NCBI RefSeq assembly: GCF_004054195.1
Contig: NZ_SBIW01000003.1
Coordinates: 186,001 to 250,000, forward strand
Source: Mucilaginibacter gilvus
GTDB taxonomy: Bacteria > Bacteroidota > Bacteroidia > Sphingobacteriales > Sphingobacteriaceae
Length of the DNA stretch: 64,000 nucleotides
Reading direction: 5' to 3'
Position 1 is the stretch's first letter. Each line of letters starts with the position of its first letter. A program made the position numbers and the translations under genes. Below the pieces are notes generated by a model, which ran no database searches, had not been told where the DNA came from, and saw only the letters and a program-made list of their open reading frames with translations. This document shows positions 33,078 to 42,562 of this stretch, one piece after another.

Positions 33078-36065
33078 ATGAGAAAAACAATTACAAATTT
33101 AATTCGCTTAACCTTACTTATGAGTGCGCTCATTATGGGTTTAGGCGGCGCATCTTATGCGCAAACCGTGCCTTTTACGGTAAAAGGTACTGTAGTTGAT
33201 GATAAAGGCATCCCCGTACCCGGAGCAAGCATAGGCGTGGTGGGTACCTCGCAAGGTGCCGTTGCAGATGTTAACGGTAAGTTTACGTTATCATTAACAG
33301 GCCCCTCGACACTTAATGTGTCTTTTGTAGGTATGGCCACTAAAACAGTTAGCGTAAGCCAGGCAACCAATGCCCTTACCATTACGCTACTGAACAGCGG
33401 TAAAGACCTTGCCGAAGTAATAGTAGTAGGTTACGGTACACAAAAACGATCGGACGTTACCGGTTCGGTAACCTCAGTACCAAAACAACGCCTGTCGCAA
33501 TTGCCGGTTACCAACGTATTGCAGGCTATTGAAGGTGCAGTTGCGGGTGTAACGGTTACCACTACTTCATCTGTACCGGGCAGCCAGCCTGCAGCGCTTA
33601 TCAGGGGTCAAAACTCTATCAATGCCAACTCCGGCCCTTACGTGGTAGTCGACGGGATCCCGCTGAGCAAAACAGGCGGGTCGTTAAATGATATCAACTC
33701 TAATGATATCGCTTCGGTAGAGATCCTGAAAGATGCATCAGCCACCGCTATTTATGGTACTAATGGTTCTAATGGTGTAATATTAATTACTACCAAGCGT
33801 GGTAACACCGGCACACCGGTAATACGTTACAACGGGTATGGCGGTATTGATGATCTTTCACGTATCCTCACGCCACGAAACGGTGCTGAGTATATACAGA
33901 AATACGCCGACTTTTTAAAACAAACAAATACGCCACAAACCAGTCCTGTGCCAAACTTTGGCGAATTGGCTAATTATAACGCTGGCAAAACTACCGATTG
34001 GGTAAAGGAAACCACCCAGCAGGGTATCATACAAGATCATAACTTGAGCGTTTCGGGCGGTTCAAACGATGTGAAGTACTTTATCTCGGGCGACTATCTT
34101 GATCAAAAGGGCGTAATTAAAGGCTACCAGTTTAAACGTGTAGCTCTTCGCTCAAACCTGGACGTTAACGTAGCCAGCTTTTTAACTATAGGTACCTCGC
34201 TGTTTTTATCAAGCAATAACTATGATGGTGGCCGCGCCAATTTATTATTGGCTACTGCCATGAGCCCATACGGCCAGGAGTATAACGCCAACGGTACGTA
34301 TGCCATTTACCCAATGAACCCCGAGCAATTGTACGTAAACCCGTTGTTGGGTTTAACTACCACGCAGCTAAGCCGCACAACCAATATCAATGGTAATGGC
34401 TATGCCGAAATTAAATTCCCTGGTGTGCTTACTGGTTTGAAATACCGTTTAAACGCTGGCTATACCTTCTTCCCCGAGCGCAGATCCAGCTATACTGGCC
34501 GGTCGGCAAACGATATGATAGGCACCGCCAGTAATTTTAACGCATCTACCAATAGCTACACACTGGAGAATATCCTGAGCTACGCTAAAGACTGGGGTAA
34601 ACATCACCTTGATTTCACCGGCCTATACAGCTCACAGCAACGTAAATACAGTTCAACCACCGCAGGAGCAAGCGGCTTTATAAATGATGAATTGGGTGCC
34701 GATAACCTTGGTGCCGGTGCTACACAAACAAGCGGATCATACCGCGACAGGTACGCTTTAAACTCGCAAATGGGCAGGGTAAACTATTCTTACGATAGCC
34801 GTTACCTGTTAACCATTACCGCCCGCCGAGATGGTTCATCAGTATTTGGTGCAAATACTACCAAATATGGCGTGTTCCCTTCAGCTGCATTAGGCTGGAA
34901 TATAAGTAATGAATCGTTCATGAAAAACTCTAAGGTGGTAGATAACCTTAAGCTAAGGTTATCCTACGGGCAAACAGGTAACGAGGCCATACCTGTATAT
35001 CGTACTATTACAACAGACGGTACAGCGCGTTCGCCGTTCAATGGTATCAGCACCATAGGTGTGCTTGCGGGCAATTTGGGCAACAGTGCTTTGCGGTGGG
35101 AGAACACCAAAACCGCCAACATCGGTGTCGATTTCTCTTTGTTTAATAACCGTGTAAGCGGTACTGTTGATGCTTATCAAAATAAAACAAACGGCTTGTT
35201 GCTGCAAAGGAGCTTACCAATTGTTACCGGTTATTCTTTGGTATTTGATAATATTGGCAAAACCAAAAACAGGGGTATAGAGGTAACCCTGAACACGCAT
35301 AACATCGACTCGAAGGATTTCCGTTGGGAAACTACCATTGTATTCGCTACCAACAAAAATCAGATCACCTACCTGTACGGTGATGGTAAAGACGATTTGG
35401 GCAACCGCTGGTTCCTGGGCAAACCCATCTACGTAGTGTATGATTATAAGTTGACCGGCATTTGGCAAACAGGAGAGGATGCCTCTAAACAAGACCCGGG
35501 TGCAAAACCAGGCGACCTTAAATTTGCCGACCTGAACGGCGATGGTAAAATAACACCAGATGGCGACAGGATGATATTGGGCCAAACCACCCCGAAATGG
35601 ACAGGTGGTTTAACTAATACCTTCCATTATAAAAACATCAACCTTAGCGTATTTATACAAACCGCGCAGGGCATGATCAAAAACAACCCCGACCTTACCT
35701 ATGGTGACGAAACCGGCCGCCGTAACACGCCTGCCGAAATTGGTTACTGGACAGCTGATAACAAAAGCAACACCCGCCCGGCTTTATCATACAATAATAC
35801 AAGAGGCTACGGCTATGCTTCGGATGCGAGCTACACCCGTATAAAGGACATAACCCTGAGCTATGTGTTTGGGCAATCGGTTTTGCAGAAACTCCATGTA
35901 GGTGGATTGACAGTTTACGCCAGCGGGCGCAACCTACACACTTTTACCAACTGGATAGGCTGGGACCCTGAGAATAACTACTCCACAAGGGGCTCTGGCG
36001 ACTGGACAAACAATTACCCGCTTACACGCACATTTATATTGGGCCTCAACGTGTCATTACGTTAA
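33078..36065 (+). CDS. SusC/RagA-type TonB-dependent outer-membrane transporter
   Basis: The 995-residue protein imports oligosaccharides through the outer membrane with its SusD lid. In order: signal peptide; a carboxypeptidase-D-regulatory-like beta-sandwich (VKGTVVDDKGIPVPGASIGV); the TonB-box region; the plug domain with VVVGYGTQKRSDVTGSVTSV and SVEILKDASATAIYGTNGSN; and the 22-strand barrel ending in FILGLNVSLR. There is no STN domain, which fits control by an HTCS rather than a sigma/anti-sigma pair. SusD follows after 18 bp. Its length is standard. Confidence 0.97.
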   Translation: MRKTITNLIRLTLLMSALIMGLGGASYAQTVPFTVKGTVVDDKGIPVPGASIGVVGTSQGAVADVNGKFTLSLTGPSTLNVSFVGMATKTVSVSQATNALTITLLNSGKDLAEVIVVGYGTQKRSDVTGSVTSVPKQRLSQLPVTNVLQAIEGAVAGVTVTTTSSVPGSQPAALIRGQNSINANSGPYVVVDGIPLSKTGGSLNDINSNDIASVEILKDASATAIYGTNGSNGVILITTKRGNTGTPVIRYNGYGGIDDLSRILTPRNGAEYIQKYADFLKQTNTPQTSPVPNFGELANYNAGKTTDWVKETTQQGIIQDHNLSVSGGSNDVKYFISGDYLDQKGVIKGYQFKRVALRSNLDVNVASFLTIGTSLFLSSNNYDGGRANLLLATAMSPYGQEYNANGTYAIYPMNPEQLYVNPLLGLTTTQLSRTTNINGNGYAEIKFPGVLTGLKYRLNAGYTFFPERRSSYTGRSANDMIGTASNFNASTNSYTLENILSYAKDWGKHHLDFTGLYSSQQRKYSSTTAGASGFINDELGADNLGAGATQTSGSYRDRYALNSQMGRVNYSYDSRYLLTITARRDGSSVFGANTTKYGVFPSAALGWNISNESFMKNSKVVDNLKLRLSYGQTGNEAIPVYRTITTDGTARSPFNGISTIGVLAGNLGNSALRWENTKTANIGVDFSLFNNRVSGTVDAYQNKTNGLLLQRSLPIVTGYSLVFDNIGKTKNRGIEVTLNTHNIDSKDFRWETTIVFATNKNQITYLYGDGKDDLGNRWFLGKPIYVVYDYKLTGIWQTGEDASKQDPGAKPGDLKFADLNGDGKITPDGDRMILGQTTPKWTGGLTNTFHYKNINLSVFIQTAQGMIKNNPDLTYGDETGRRNTPAEIGYWTADNKSNTRPALSYNNTRGYGYASDASYTRIKDITLSYVFGQSVLQKLHVGGLTVYASGRNLHTFTNWIGWDPENNYSTRGSGDWTNNYPLTRTFILGLNVSLR

Positions 36066-36083
36066 CATTTAAAGAACATTGAT

Positions 36084-37709
36084 ATGAAAAAATATATAAC
36101 CATACTGGCAGGGTTGTCAGCTTTGTTTTTTGCATCGTCATCATGTAAAAAAAACTTCCTCGACGAAAAACCATATTCGTCATACACGCCACTAACACTT
36201 ACCGACTCTTTAGGTTTCGAAGCATCTTTAGTAGGCCTGTATAATCATGTGAGCACCATATTCTCCTGGGCCGACCAGCAGGGATGGCCAAGCGTTTGGG
36301 CCGTTGGTACCGATATTGCCAACTCTACCGCAAATCAGCAGGGTGTAGAAGTGCCTTATTACAATTACGCATCGTTAACGCCAACAGATGGTGCCGCCGG
36401 CCGTACATGGAACCGCAACTTTATACTGGTGAACCTTACCAATATTATTATTGATGGGGTGGAAAACCCAAGCGTAACCAGCCTTAGTGCGAACGGAAAA
36501 AAATCCGTAAATGCCGAAGCGAGGTTCTTTAGAGCTTATGCTTACAACAACCTGGCTACATGCTTTGGCGCTGTGCCATTGGTAGAGCACGCGCTTACCG
36601 GCCCCAAAACAGATTTTGTAAGGGCTCCGCTAACCCAGGTGAATGATTTTATTGTTGCCGACCTGGTATTCGCCGCAGCCAACCTACCCGATATTGAAAG
36701 CGTTAAAACTAACACAAAAGGTAAATTGTACGGCCGTGCCAATAAGTTTATGGCCATGCAGTTACTTGCCGAGGTTTACCTGCGGATGAATAAAAACGAC
36801 CTGGCGGAGCAAACCGCTCAAGCCATCATCAGCAGTGGTAAATTTAGCCTCATCAAAGCCCGTTACGGTGCAAAATCGAGTTTGCCGGGCGATTATTTTT
36901 CTGACATGTTTAAATACGGTAATGAGAGAAGATCGCAGGGGAACACCGAGGCCATATGGGTATTGGAACAGGAAAACCCAACAGTAGTTGTAGGTGGTAT
37001 TACTGATAACCCGCAACAAAGGCGTGTTTGGGGCGCGGCTTACTACAGCGTTGCAGGTATGCAAATAGCCGATAGCCTTGGTGGTCGTGGGATTGCCAGG
37101 TTGCGTTTAAGCAATTGGGTGCTGTACGGCCTCTATAAAGGCAACGATATCCGCAATTCGGAATACAACATTAAAAGGCACTATTATTACAATGACCCGG
37201 CACCCGCCTATGCATCCAAATATGGTAAGCAGATACCATTTACCGGGCCGGATACGCTTTTTAGAATTTGCCCGAGCACTACCAAATGGGGAGCTTTCGA
37301 CCCGAATGATACCTTTGGTTATGCTATGATTAAAGATTTTATGCTGATGCGCTTAGGCGAAACCTATCTTTTACTGGCAGAAGCGCAGGTGAAGCAAGGC
37401 AAAACCGCCGAAGCTGCTACGACTATAAACGTTTTACGCACAAGGGCGCAGGCCGACCAGGTGAACGCATCGCAAATGAATATGAATTTTATTTTGGATG
37501 AGCGCGCCCGCGAATTGTTAGGCGAGGAAAACCGCCGTATGACGCTGATGCGTACAGGTACTTTAGTTGAGCGTGCAACCCGCCTTAACGCAAATGACCC
37601 GGCTAAACCTATTACAGGCATTTCTGCTACAAACCTTTTACTACCTATTCCATTAGGCGAAATTCAATTGAATAAGGATGCGGTATTAGATCAAAACCCC
37701 GGCTATTAG
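36084..37709 (+). CDS. SusD/RagB-type starch-binding-like lipoprotein
   Basis: The 541-residue surface lipoprotein has a lipobox near SSSCKKNFLDEKPYS and a mostly helical TPR-like body (EARFFRAYAYNNLATCFGAVPLVEHAL). The C-terminal part contains MLMRLGETYLLLAEAQVKQG and ERARELLGEENRRMTLMRTG, typical for the family. It captures glycans and closes over the SusC pore. It is co-transcribed with susC. A strong hairpin lies in the 68 bp that separates it from the next gene, perhaps lowering expression of the enzymes. Confidence 0.96.
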   Translation: MKKYITILAGLSALFFASSSCKKNFLDEKPYSSYTPLTLTDSLGFEASLVGLYNHVSTIFSWADQQGWPSVWAVGTDIANSTANQQGVEVPYYNYASLTPTDGAAGRTWNRNFILVNLTNIIIDGVENPSVTSLSANGKKSVNAEARFFRAYAYNNLATCFGAVPLVEHALTGPKTDFVRAPLTQVNDFIVADLVFAAANLPDIESVKTNTKGKLYGRANKFMAMQLLAEVYLRMNKNDLAEQTAQAIISSGKFSLIKARYGAKSSLPGDYFSDMFKYGNERRSQGNTEAIWVLEQENPTVVVGGITDNPQQRRVWGAAYYSVAGMQIADSLGGRGIARLRLSNWVLYGLYKGNDIRNSEYNIKRHYYYNDPAPAYASKYGKQIPFTGPDTLFRICPSTTKWGAFDPNDTFGYAMIKDFMLMRLGETYLLLAEAQVKQGKTAEAATTINVLRTRAQADQVNASQMNMNFILDERARELLGEENRRMTLMRTGTLVERATRLNANDPAKPITGISATNLLLPIPLGEIQLNKDAVLDQNPGY

Positions 37710-37734
37710 AGAGATAGTACATATATTGGTTGTA

Positions 37735-37759
37735 AAGCGGCAGCGCGATGCTGCCGCTT
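37735..37759 (+). terminator. Hairpin between susD and the enzyme genes
   Basis: AAGCGGCAGC pairs perfectly with GCTGCCGCTT around a GCGAT loop, with a bulged extension (GT/AC) on each side. It is followed by CATTTTAAATT, not a clean T-run, so partial termination or mRNA stabilisation of the upstream susCD part is more likely than full stop. Confidence 0.6.
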
Positions 37760-37777
37760 ACATTTTAAATTAATGCT

Positions 37778-39103
37778 ATGCTGTTAAACCCAAAGGTTAA
37801 AAGAAAGGTCTGTTTGCTTTGTGCGCTGTTTTTAGCGGCCCCATTTGCCATGTTTGCACAGGTAAGCACCATCGCCCAAAATGGTTGGGCAAATAACTCA
37901 GTTAACACGGTTGTTTTTCGGAAAAACGCACTGGTTACTTTTAAAGGCACGCAATACGCGGCATTTTACAATGCCGATCAGTTTGTGGTACTGGCTAAAC
38001 GGACGCAAACTTCGCAGCAATGGCAAATTCAACAAACCACCTACAAAGGCGATGCTACAGACGCGCACAGATCCATTAGCATAATGGTTGATGGCGCGGG
38101 GTATCTGCATATGGCCTGGGGGCATCATAACCAGCAGCTTAACTATGCCCGCAGTGTATCGCCGGGCAGCTTAGTACTGGGTGCAAAACTATCTATGACA
38201 GGCCAAAACGAGGATAAAGTAACATATCCCGAGTTTTACAAATTACCCGGCGGCGACTTATTGTTTTTCTACCGCGATGGACAATCCGGCAATGGCAAAC
38301 TTATCTTGAACCGATACCGCGTTAAAACAAAAAAATGGATGCGCGTACAGGATAACCTAATAGATGGAGAGAGGGCCCGAAATGCCTACTGGCAAATTGC
38401 TACGGATAATAAGGGAACCATCCATCTTTCGTGGGTGTGGCGCGAGTCGCCGGATGTGGCCAGTAACCATGATATGTGCTACGCGCGATCTACCGATGGC
38501 GGCAAAACGTGGGAACGTACCAGCGGCGAAAAATACGGTCTGCCAATTACAGCAGCAACTGCAGAGTACGCGGCCCGTATCCCGCAAAAAAGCGAACTGA
38601 TCAACCAAACATCGATGTTTGCCGATGAAGAGGGCAATCCTTACATAGCTACTTACTGGCGCGAGGCTAATCAAACTGTGCCGCAGTACCACCTGGTTTA
38701 TTATAATAAAGGCGATTGGCATACCGCTAATTTAAGTTTCAGAAAAACAGCCTTTAGCCTGAACGGCATAGGCACAAAAGCTATCCCGGTTTCGCGCCCT
38801 CAAATAGTGGCCTGGAAACAAAAAGGTACTATGGCCGCAGCAGTCATCTTTAGAGACGAGGAGCGGGGCAGCAAAGTTTCTATGGCGATCAATAATGATT
38901 TAAGTAAAGGAAATTGGACATTGTCTGATATATCCACCGGGTCTGTCGGTTCCTGGGAACCAAGCTACGACACCGAATTATGGATGAATAGAAAAATATT
39001 AAACCTGTTTGTGCAAAATACTACGCAAATAGATGGAGAAGGAACCGCGGTGGTAAAGCCCCAGCCGGTACAGGTGATGGAGTGGAAACCGAAACTAAAA
39101 TAA
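37778..39103 (+). CDS. BNR_4 seven-bladed beta-propeller enzyme (PL24/25/27 or GH145-like)
   Basis: The 441-residue exported protein has a signal peptide (ALFLAAPFAMFAQ) and a BNR_4-type propeller: GYLHMAWGHHNQQLNYARS, GTIHLSWVWRESPDV, NHDMCYARSTDGGKTW and NPYIATYWREA. In this fold, PL24 and PL25 cleave ulvan, PL27 is a rhamnosyl-glucuronate lyase and GH145 a rhamnosidase on rhamnose-capped glucuronic acid of arabinogalactan. The GH88-type hydrolase next to it would process an unsaturated glucuronate, which favours a lyase such as PL27. The exact family cannot be told without alignment. It begins the enzyme part of the operon. Confidence 0.8.
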   Translation: MLLNPKVKRKVCLLCALFLAAPFAMFAQVSTIAQNGWANNSVNTVVFRKNALVTFKGTQYAAFYNADQFVVLAKRTQTSQQWQIQQTTYKGDATDAHRSISIMVDGAGYLHMAWGHHNQQLNYARSVSPGSLVLGAKLSMTGQNEDKVTYPEFYKLPGGDLLFFYRDGQSGNGKLILNRYRVKTKKWMRVQDNLIDGERARNAYWQIATDNKGTIHLSWVWRESPDVASNHDMCYARSTDGGKTWERTSGEKYGLPITAATAEYAARIPQKSELINQTSMFADEEGNPYIATYWREANQTVPQYHLVYYNKGDWHTANLSFRKTAFSLNGIGTKAIPVSRPQIVAWKQKGTMAAAVIFRDEERGSKVSMAINNDLSKGNWTLSDISTGSVGSWEPSYDTELWMNRKILNLFVQNTTQIDGEGTAVVKPQPVQVMEWKPKLK

Positions 39104-39105
39104 TA

Positions 39106-40326
39106 ATGGTTAAAGATTTAATGATGATCAAAAAGGTATTACCTGCTTTGCTGATAGCCATGCTTACCGTTGCTGGCTCGTATGGGCAAACAAACTTTAA
39201 GCCGGATACCAAACTGTTGAAAACGATAGCTACTGATTATAAAAAAGCAGCCGCGCAATACAAGCTGATGGCTACCAAGCTACAGGCCGACCAGTTCCCC
39301 AAAACCTACTTTGCAGCTACAGATAAATTCGAAACCAGCGGCTCAGGCTGGTGGTGCAGTGGCTTTTACCCCGGCACATTGCTTTACCTGTATCAGCAAT
39401 CAAAAGATCCCGCGCTTTTAAACGAGGCCAACCGAATGATGCAGGTGCTGGCCAAAGAACAATACAACACCACCACACACGATCTTGGTTTTATGATGTA
39501 CTGTAGCTTCGGTACCGCTTTAACAGTAGCGCCTAAAGCCGAATACAAACAGATCCTGGTCAATAGCGCAAAGTCACTGGCTACCCGTTTCGACCCCAAG
39601 ATTGGGTGCATCAAATCATGGGATTCCAAAAAATCCGACTACCTGGTGATCATTGATAATATGATGAACCTGGAACTGCTGTTTTGGGCCACCAAAGTTA
39701 CCGGCGATGCCAGCTATTATAACATAGCGGTTACCCATGCCAACACTACCATGAAGAACCATTTTAGGCCGAACTATAGTTCTTACCACGTTGTAAACTA
39801 CAACCCGGAAACCGGCGAAGTGCAGCAGCGCAAAACCGCGCAGGGCTTTGCAGATAGTTCTGCATGGGCGAGGGGACAGGCATGGGGGCTATATGGCTAC
39901 ACGGTAATGTATCGTGCCACAAAAGATAAAAAATATTTGGCACAGGCTAATCATATCGCCCAATACATCCTGAATAATCCAAATCTGCCTGCCGATAAAA
40001 TCCCCTATTGGGATTACGATGCTCCCGGTAAGCCAACAGCCTTACGCGATGCTTCCGCGGCGGCGGTAATGGCTTCCGCATTTTTAGAATTGTGCCGGTA
40101 TACAGATGGTAAATCGCGCGCGTTATATTTCCATACGGCGGAAACGATCATCAGAAACTTATCCGGACCTAAATACTTCGCAACTGCGGGAACTAACGGT
40201 GGCTTTGTTTTAGAGCATAGCGTAGGTAGTTTGCCCGCAAAATCTGAAGTGGATGTACCACTTACCTACGCGGATTATTACTTTATAGAGGCTTTAAACA
40301 GGTATAAGAACTTCAAACGCAAATAA
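39106..40326 (+). CDS. Unsaturated glucuronyl hydrolase, GH88-like
   Basis: The 406-residue exported enzyme (signal peptide MMIKKVLPALLIAMLTVAGSYG) removes 4,5-unsaturated glucuronic acid left by polysaccharide lyases. The (alpha/alpha)6 toroid is recognised by SGWWCSGFYPG near residue 79, HDLGFMMYCSFG with Asp126, and IDNMMNLELLFWA with Asp184. The 58-residue separation matches the two catalytic acids of the family. SSAWARGQAWGLYGY and YWDYDAP follow. The start at 39106 lies 2 bp after the BNR_4 stop; 39121 is also possible. Its stop overlaps the GH43 start as TAATG. Confidence 0.92.
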   Translation: MVKDLMMIKKVLPALLIAMLTVAGSYGQTNFKPDTKLLKTIATDYKKAAAQYKLMATKLQADQFPKTYFAATDKFETSGSGWWCSGFYPGTLLYLYQQSKDPALLNEANRMMQVLAKEQYNTTTHDLGFMMYCSFGTALTVAPKAEYKQILVNSAKSLATRFDPKIGCIKSWDSKKSDYLVIIDNMMNLELLFWATKVTGDASYYNIAVTHANTTMKNHFRPNYSSYHVVNYNPETGEVQQRKTAQGFADSSAWARGQAWGLYGYTVMYRATKDKKYLAQANHIAQYILNNPNLPADKIPYWDYDAPGKPTALRDASAAAVMASAFLELCRYTDGKSRALYFHTAETIIRNLSGPKYFATAGTNGGFVLEHSVGSLPAKSEVDVPLTYADYYFIEALNRYKNFKRK

Positions 40327-41303
40327 TGAATAGAAACGGAATGATACTAAAATGCATAGCAGCAATACTGCTTGTTACAGGCATAAATACAGTTGTTAAG
40401 GCGCAATCAGTAGATACATTGAACGCTCCTGCTCCGGCTTTACCCGGCGTATATGCGGACCCCAACATCGCTGTTTTTAACAATAAATTCTACATCTATC
40501 CAACTACCGATGGCACGGTTGGCTGGCAGTCAACGGCTTTCAGTTGCTGGTCCTCAGATAACCTTACCGACTGGAAAAACGAAGGGGTTATCCTAAACCT
40601 GCCAACCGACCTTAGTTGGGCAAAGGTGCGGGCCTGGGCACCTACCATCGCCACCAAAAACGGTAAATATTACTATTACTATTCTGCCGATGTAAACATA
40701 GGCGTAGCCGTTGCCGATAAACCAACCGGGCCATTTAAAGATCCCCTGGGCAAGCCACTCGTCAGGAAGGGATTATTGCCCGGTCAAATGATAGACCCCA
40801 TGGCTTTTGTGGACGACGATGGCAGCGCGTACCTGTACTTTGGGCAGGGGCAATGCAATGTGGTGAAGCTTAACGACGATATGATAAGCTACGACACTAC
40901 CAAAATAATTTCTTTTAAGCCCGAAGGTTACAACGAGGGCCCCTTTATGATCAAGCGTAAAGGTATCTATTACCTCATGTGGTCGGAATATGATACCCGC
41001 GACCCGAGGTATTCTATTGCTTACGCCACTTCTAAATCGCCGGTGGGGCCATTTGTTAAGGCAGCAGGGCATCCGGTATTAAAAGGCAAAGGGGTGGTAA
41101 AAGGCGCGGGGCACCACTCGGTAGTACAGGTGCCCGGTACCGACAAATGGTACATCGCTTATCACCGTTTTAAGATCCCCGATGGTAACGGTTATAACCG
41201 GGAGACCTGTATCGAACCCATGTATTTTGATGCCCAAGGGAATATAAAGCCGGTTGATGTTTTTGGAAAACTAAAACCGGTTAAAATAAAGGCTGCTAAA
41301 TAA
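40326..41303 (+). CDS. GH43 glycoside hydrolase
   Basis: The 325-residue exported enzyme is a five-bladed propeller of family GH43 with the three acid residues in place: Asp45 in YADPNIAV, Asp157 in MIDPMAFVDDDG, and Glu204 in NEGPFMIKRKG. Family members are exo-alpha-L-arabinofuranosidases, xylosidases or related enzymes; here a role in trimming arabinose side chains is plausible. The signal peptide (CIAAILLVTGINTVVKAQ) directs it to the periplasm. Its ATG overlaps the GH88 stop, so the two proteins are probably made in similar amounts. The subfamily is not assigned. Confidence 0.92.
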   Translation: MNRNGMILKCIAAILLVTGINTVVKAQSVDTLNAPAPALPGVYADPNIAVFNNKFYIYPTTDGTVGWQSTAFSCWSSDNLTDWKNEGVILNLPTDLSWAKVRAWAPTIATKNGKYYYYYSADVNIGVAVADKPTGPFKDPLGKPLVRKGLLPGQMIDPMAFVDDDGSAYLYFGQGQCNVVKLNDDMISYDTTKIISFKPEGYNEGPFMIKRKGIYYLMWSEYDTRDPRYSIAYATSKSPVGPFVKAAGHPVLKGKGVVKGAGHHSVVQVPGTDKWYIAYHRFKIPDGNGYNRETCIEPMYFDAQGNIKPVDVFGKLKPVKIKAAK

Positions 41304-41312
41304 TATTGAATT

Positions 41313-42548
41313 ATGATGAAGAAGATCCTTACCTGTTTGCTGTTCCTCTCCGTATCGCTGGCATGCTTCGCACAAAAAAAACCTGCAAAGGCGATACCTG
41401 TGCGCAAAGTGTGGTTGAATTATCTCGATAAAGTAGCGCGCCCCGTTCTGTCTAACCTTGCCGATGATCAGCTGAAGTTGAAAATACAAATGGAGCTTTC
41501 TGACAGAATAGACAATAAGGAAAGCCGCACTAAAGCAGGATATCTTGAAGCATTTGGGCGTACCCTCAGCGGGATTGCACCATGGCTGCAAGCAGAAGGC
41601 GGCGACGCGGAAGAAGTAAAACTACGCAACCAATACCGCGAATGGACTTTAAAAGCTATAGCCAACGCCGTAAACCCGCAGGCAAAAGATTATATGCAAT
41701 GGAACGGCGGACAGCCCCTGGTTGATGCATCATTTGTGGCGCTGGGGCTTATCCGCTCGCCATGGTTGTGGGAACATCTGGACGGGAAGGTGAAACTACA
41801 GGTGGTTGATGCGTTGAAGATAACCCGCAATACCGTACCGGTTTACAGTAATTGGATCTTGTTTTCGGGGATGATAGAAGCCTTTTTTTGCAAATATGAC
41901 CTTGGGTATGATCCGGTGCGCGTAGAGTACGCCGTACGCGAATTTACCCAGCACTGGTACGTAGGCGATGGCATGTATTCTGATGGAATGGAGTTTCACT
42001 TTGATTATTACAATAGCATTGTTATCCACCCCAACCTCAGCACCATATTGGATGTGGTGAATCAAAAAATTAAAAAATACGGTGCCGAACAGGCCCGCGA
42101 GGTGATCATCGGTCAACGTTATGCCGAGATTTTAGAGCGGCTCATCAATACCGATGGCAGTTTCCCGGCAACGGGGCGATCTATTGTATACCGTGGCGGG
42201 CTGTTTACGCACCTGGCCGATGTGGCTTATAAAAAGCAACTGCCAGCCAAACTTTTGCCCGCGCAGGTAAGGGGAGCATTAACCGCCCTTATTCAAAAAA
42301 CATTGGGCGCGCCGCAAACTTTTAATGACGCGGGTTGGCTCAATATAGGGCTTTACGGAAAGCAGCCGGGTCTGGCCGATTTTTATATCACCACGGGCAG
42401 CCTTTATATCTGTGCTGATATTTTCCTGCCGCTCGGCTTACCAGATACCGATGAGTTTTGGAGCAGCTCCGATGCCCCATGGACCTCGGTTAAAATTTGG
42501 AGCGGGCAGGATGTACCCGCCGACCACGCCTTAGACATCAAAAAATAA
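41313..42548 (+). CDS. DUF2264 exported protein, possible glucuronidase
   Basis: The 411-residue protein has a signal peptide (ILTCLLFLSVSLACFAQ) and the DUF2264 pattern: YLEAFGRTLSGIAPWLQ, QPLVDASFVALGLIRSP, NNWILFSGMIEAFF-like SNWILFSGMIEAFF, and YSDGMEFHFDYYNSIVIHP. The fold is expected to be an (alpha/alpha) toroid. I recall that some DUF2264-like proteins of arabinogalactan loci were described as beta-glucuronidases (GH154), but I cannot verify the match here. It is 9 bp after GH43 and 14 bp before the galactanase, so it belongs to the operon and probably works on the same glycan. Confidence 0.82.
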   Translation: MMKKILTCLLFLSVSLACFAQKKPAKAIPVRKVWLNYLDKVARPVLSNLADDQLKLKIQMELSDRIDNKESRTKAGYLEAFGRTLSGIAPWLQAEGGDAEEVKLRNQYREWTLKAIANAVNPQAKDYMQWNGGQPLVDASFVALGLIRSPWLWEHLDGKVKLQVVDALKITRNTVPVYSNWILFSGMIEAFFCKYDLGYDPVRVEYAVREFTQHWYVGDGMYSDGMEFHFDYYNSIVIHPNLSTILDVVNQKIKKYGAEQAREVIIGQRYAEILERLINTDGSFPATGRSIVYRGGLFTHLADVAYKKQLPAKLLPAQVRGALTALIQKTLGAPQTFNDAGWLNIGLYGKQPGLADFYITTGSLYICADIFLPLGLPDTDEFWSSSDAPWTSVKIWSGQDVPADHALDIKK

Positions 42549-42562
42549 CACCTATACACTAC

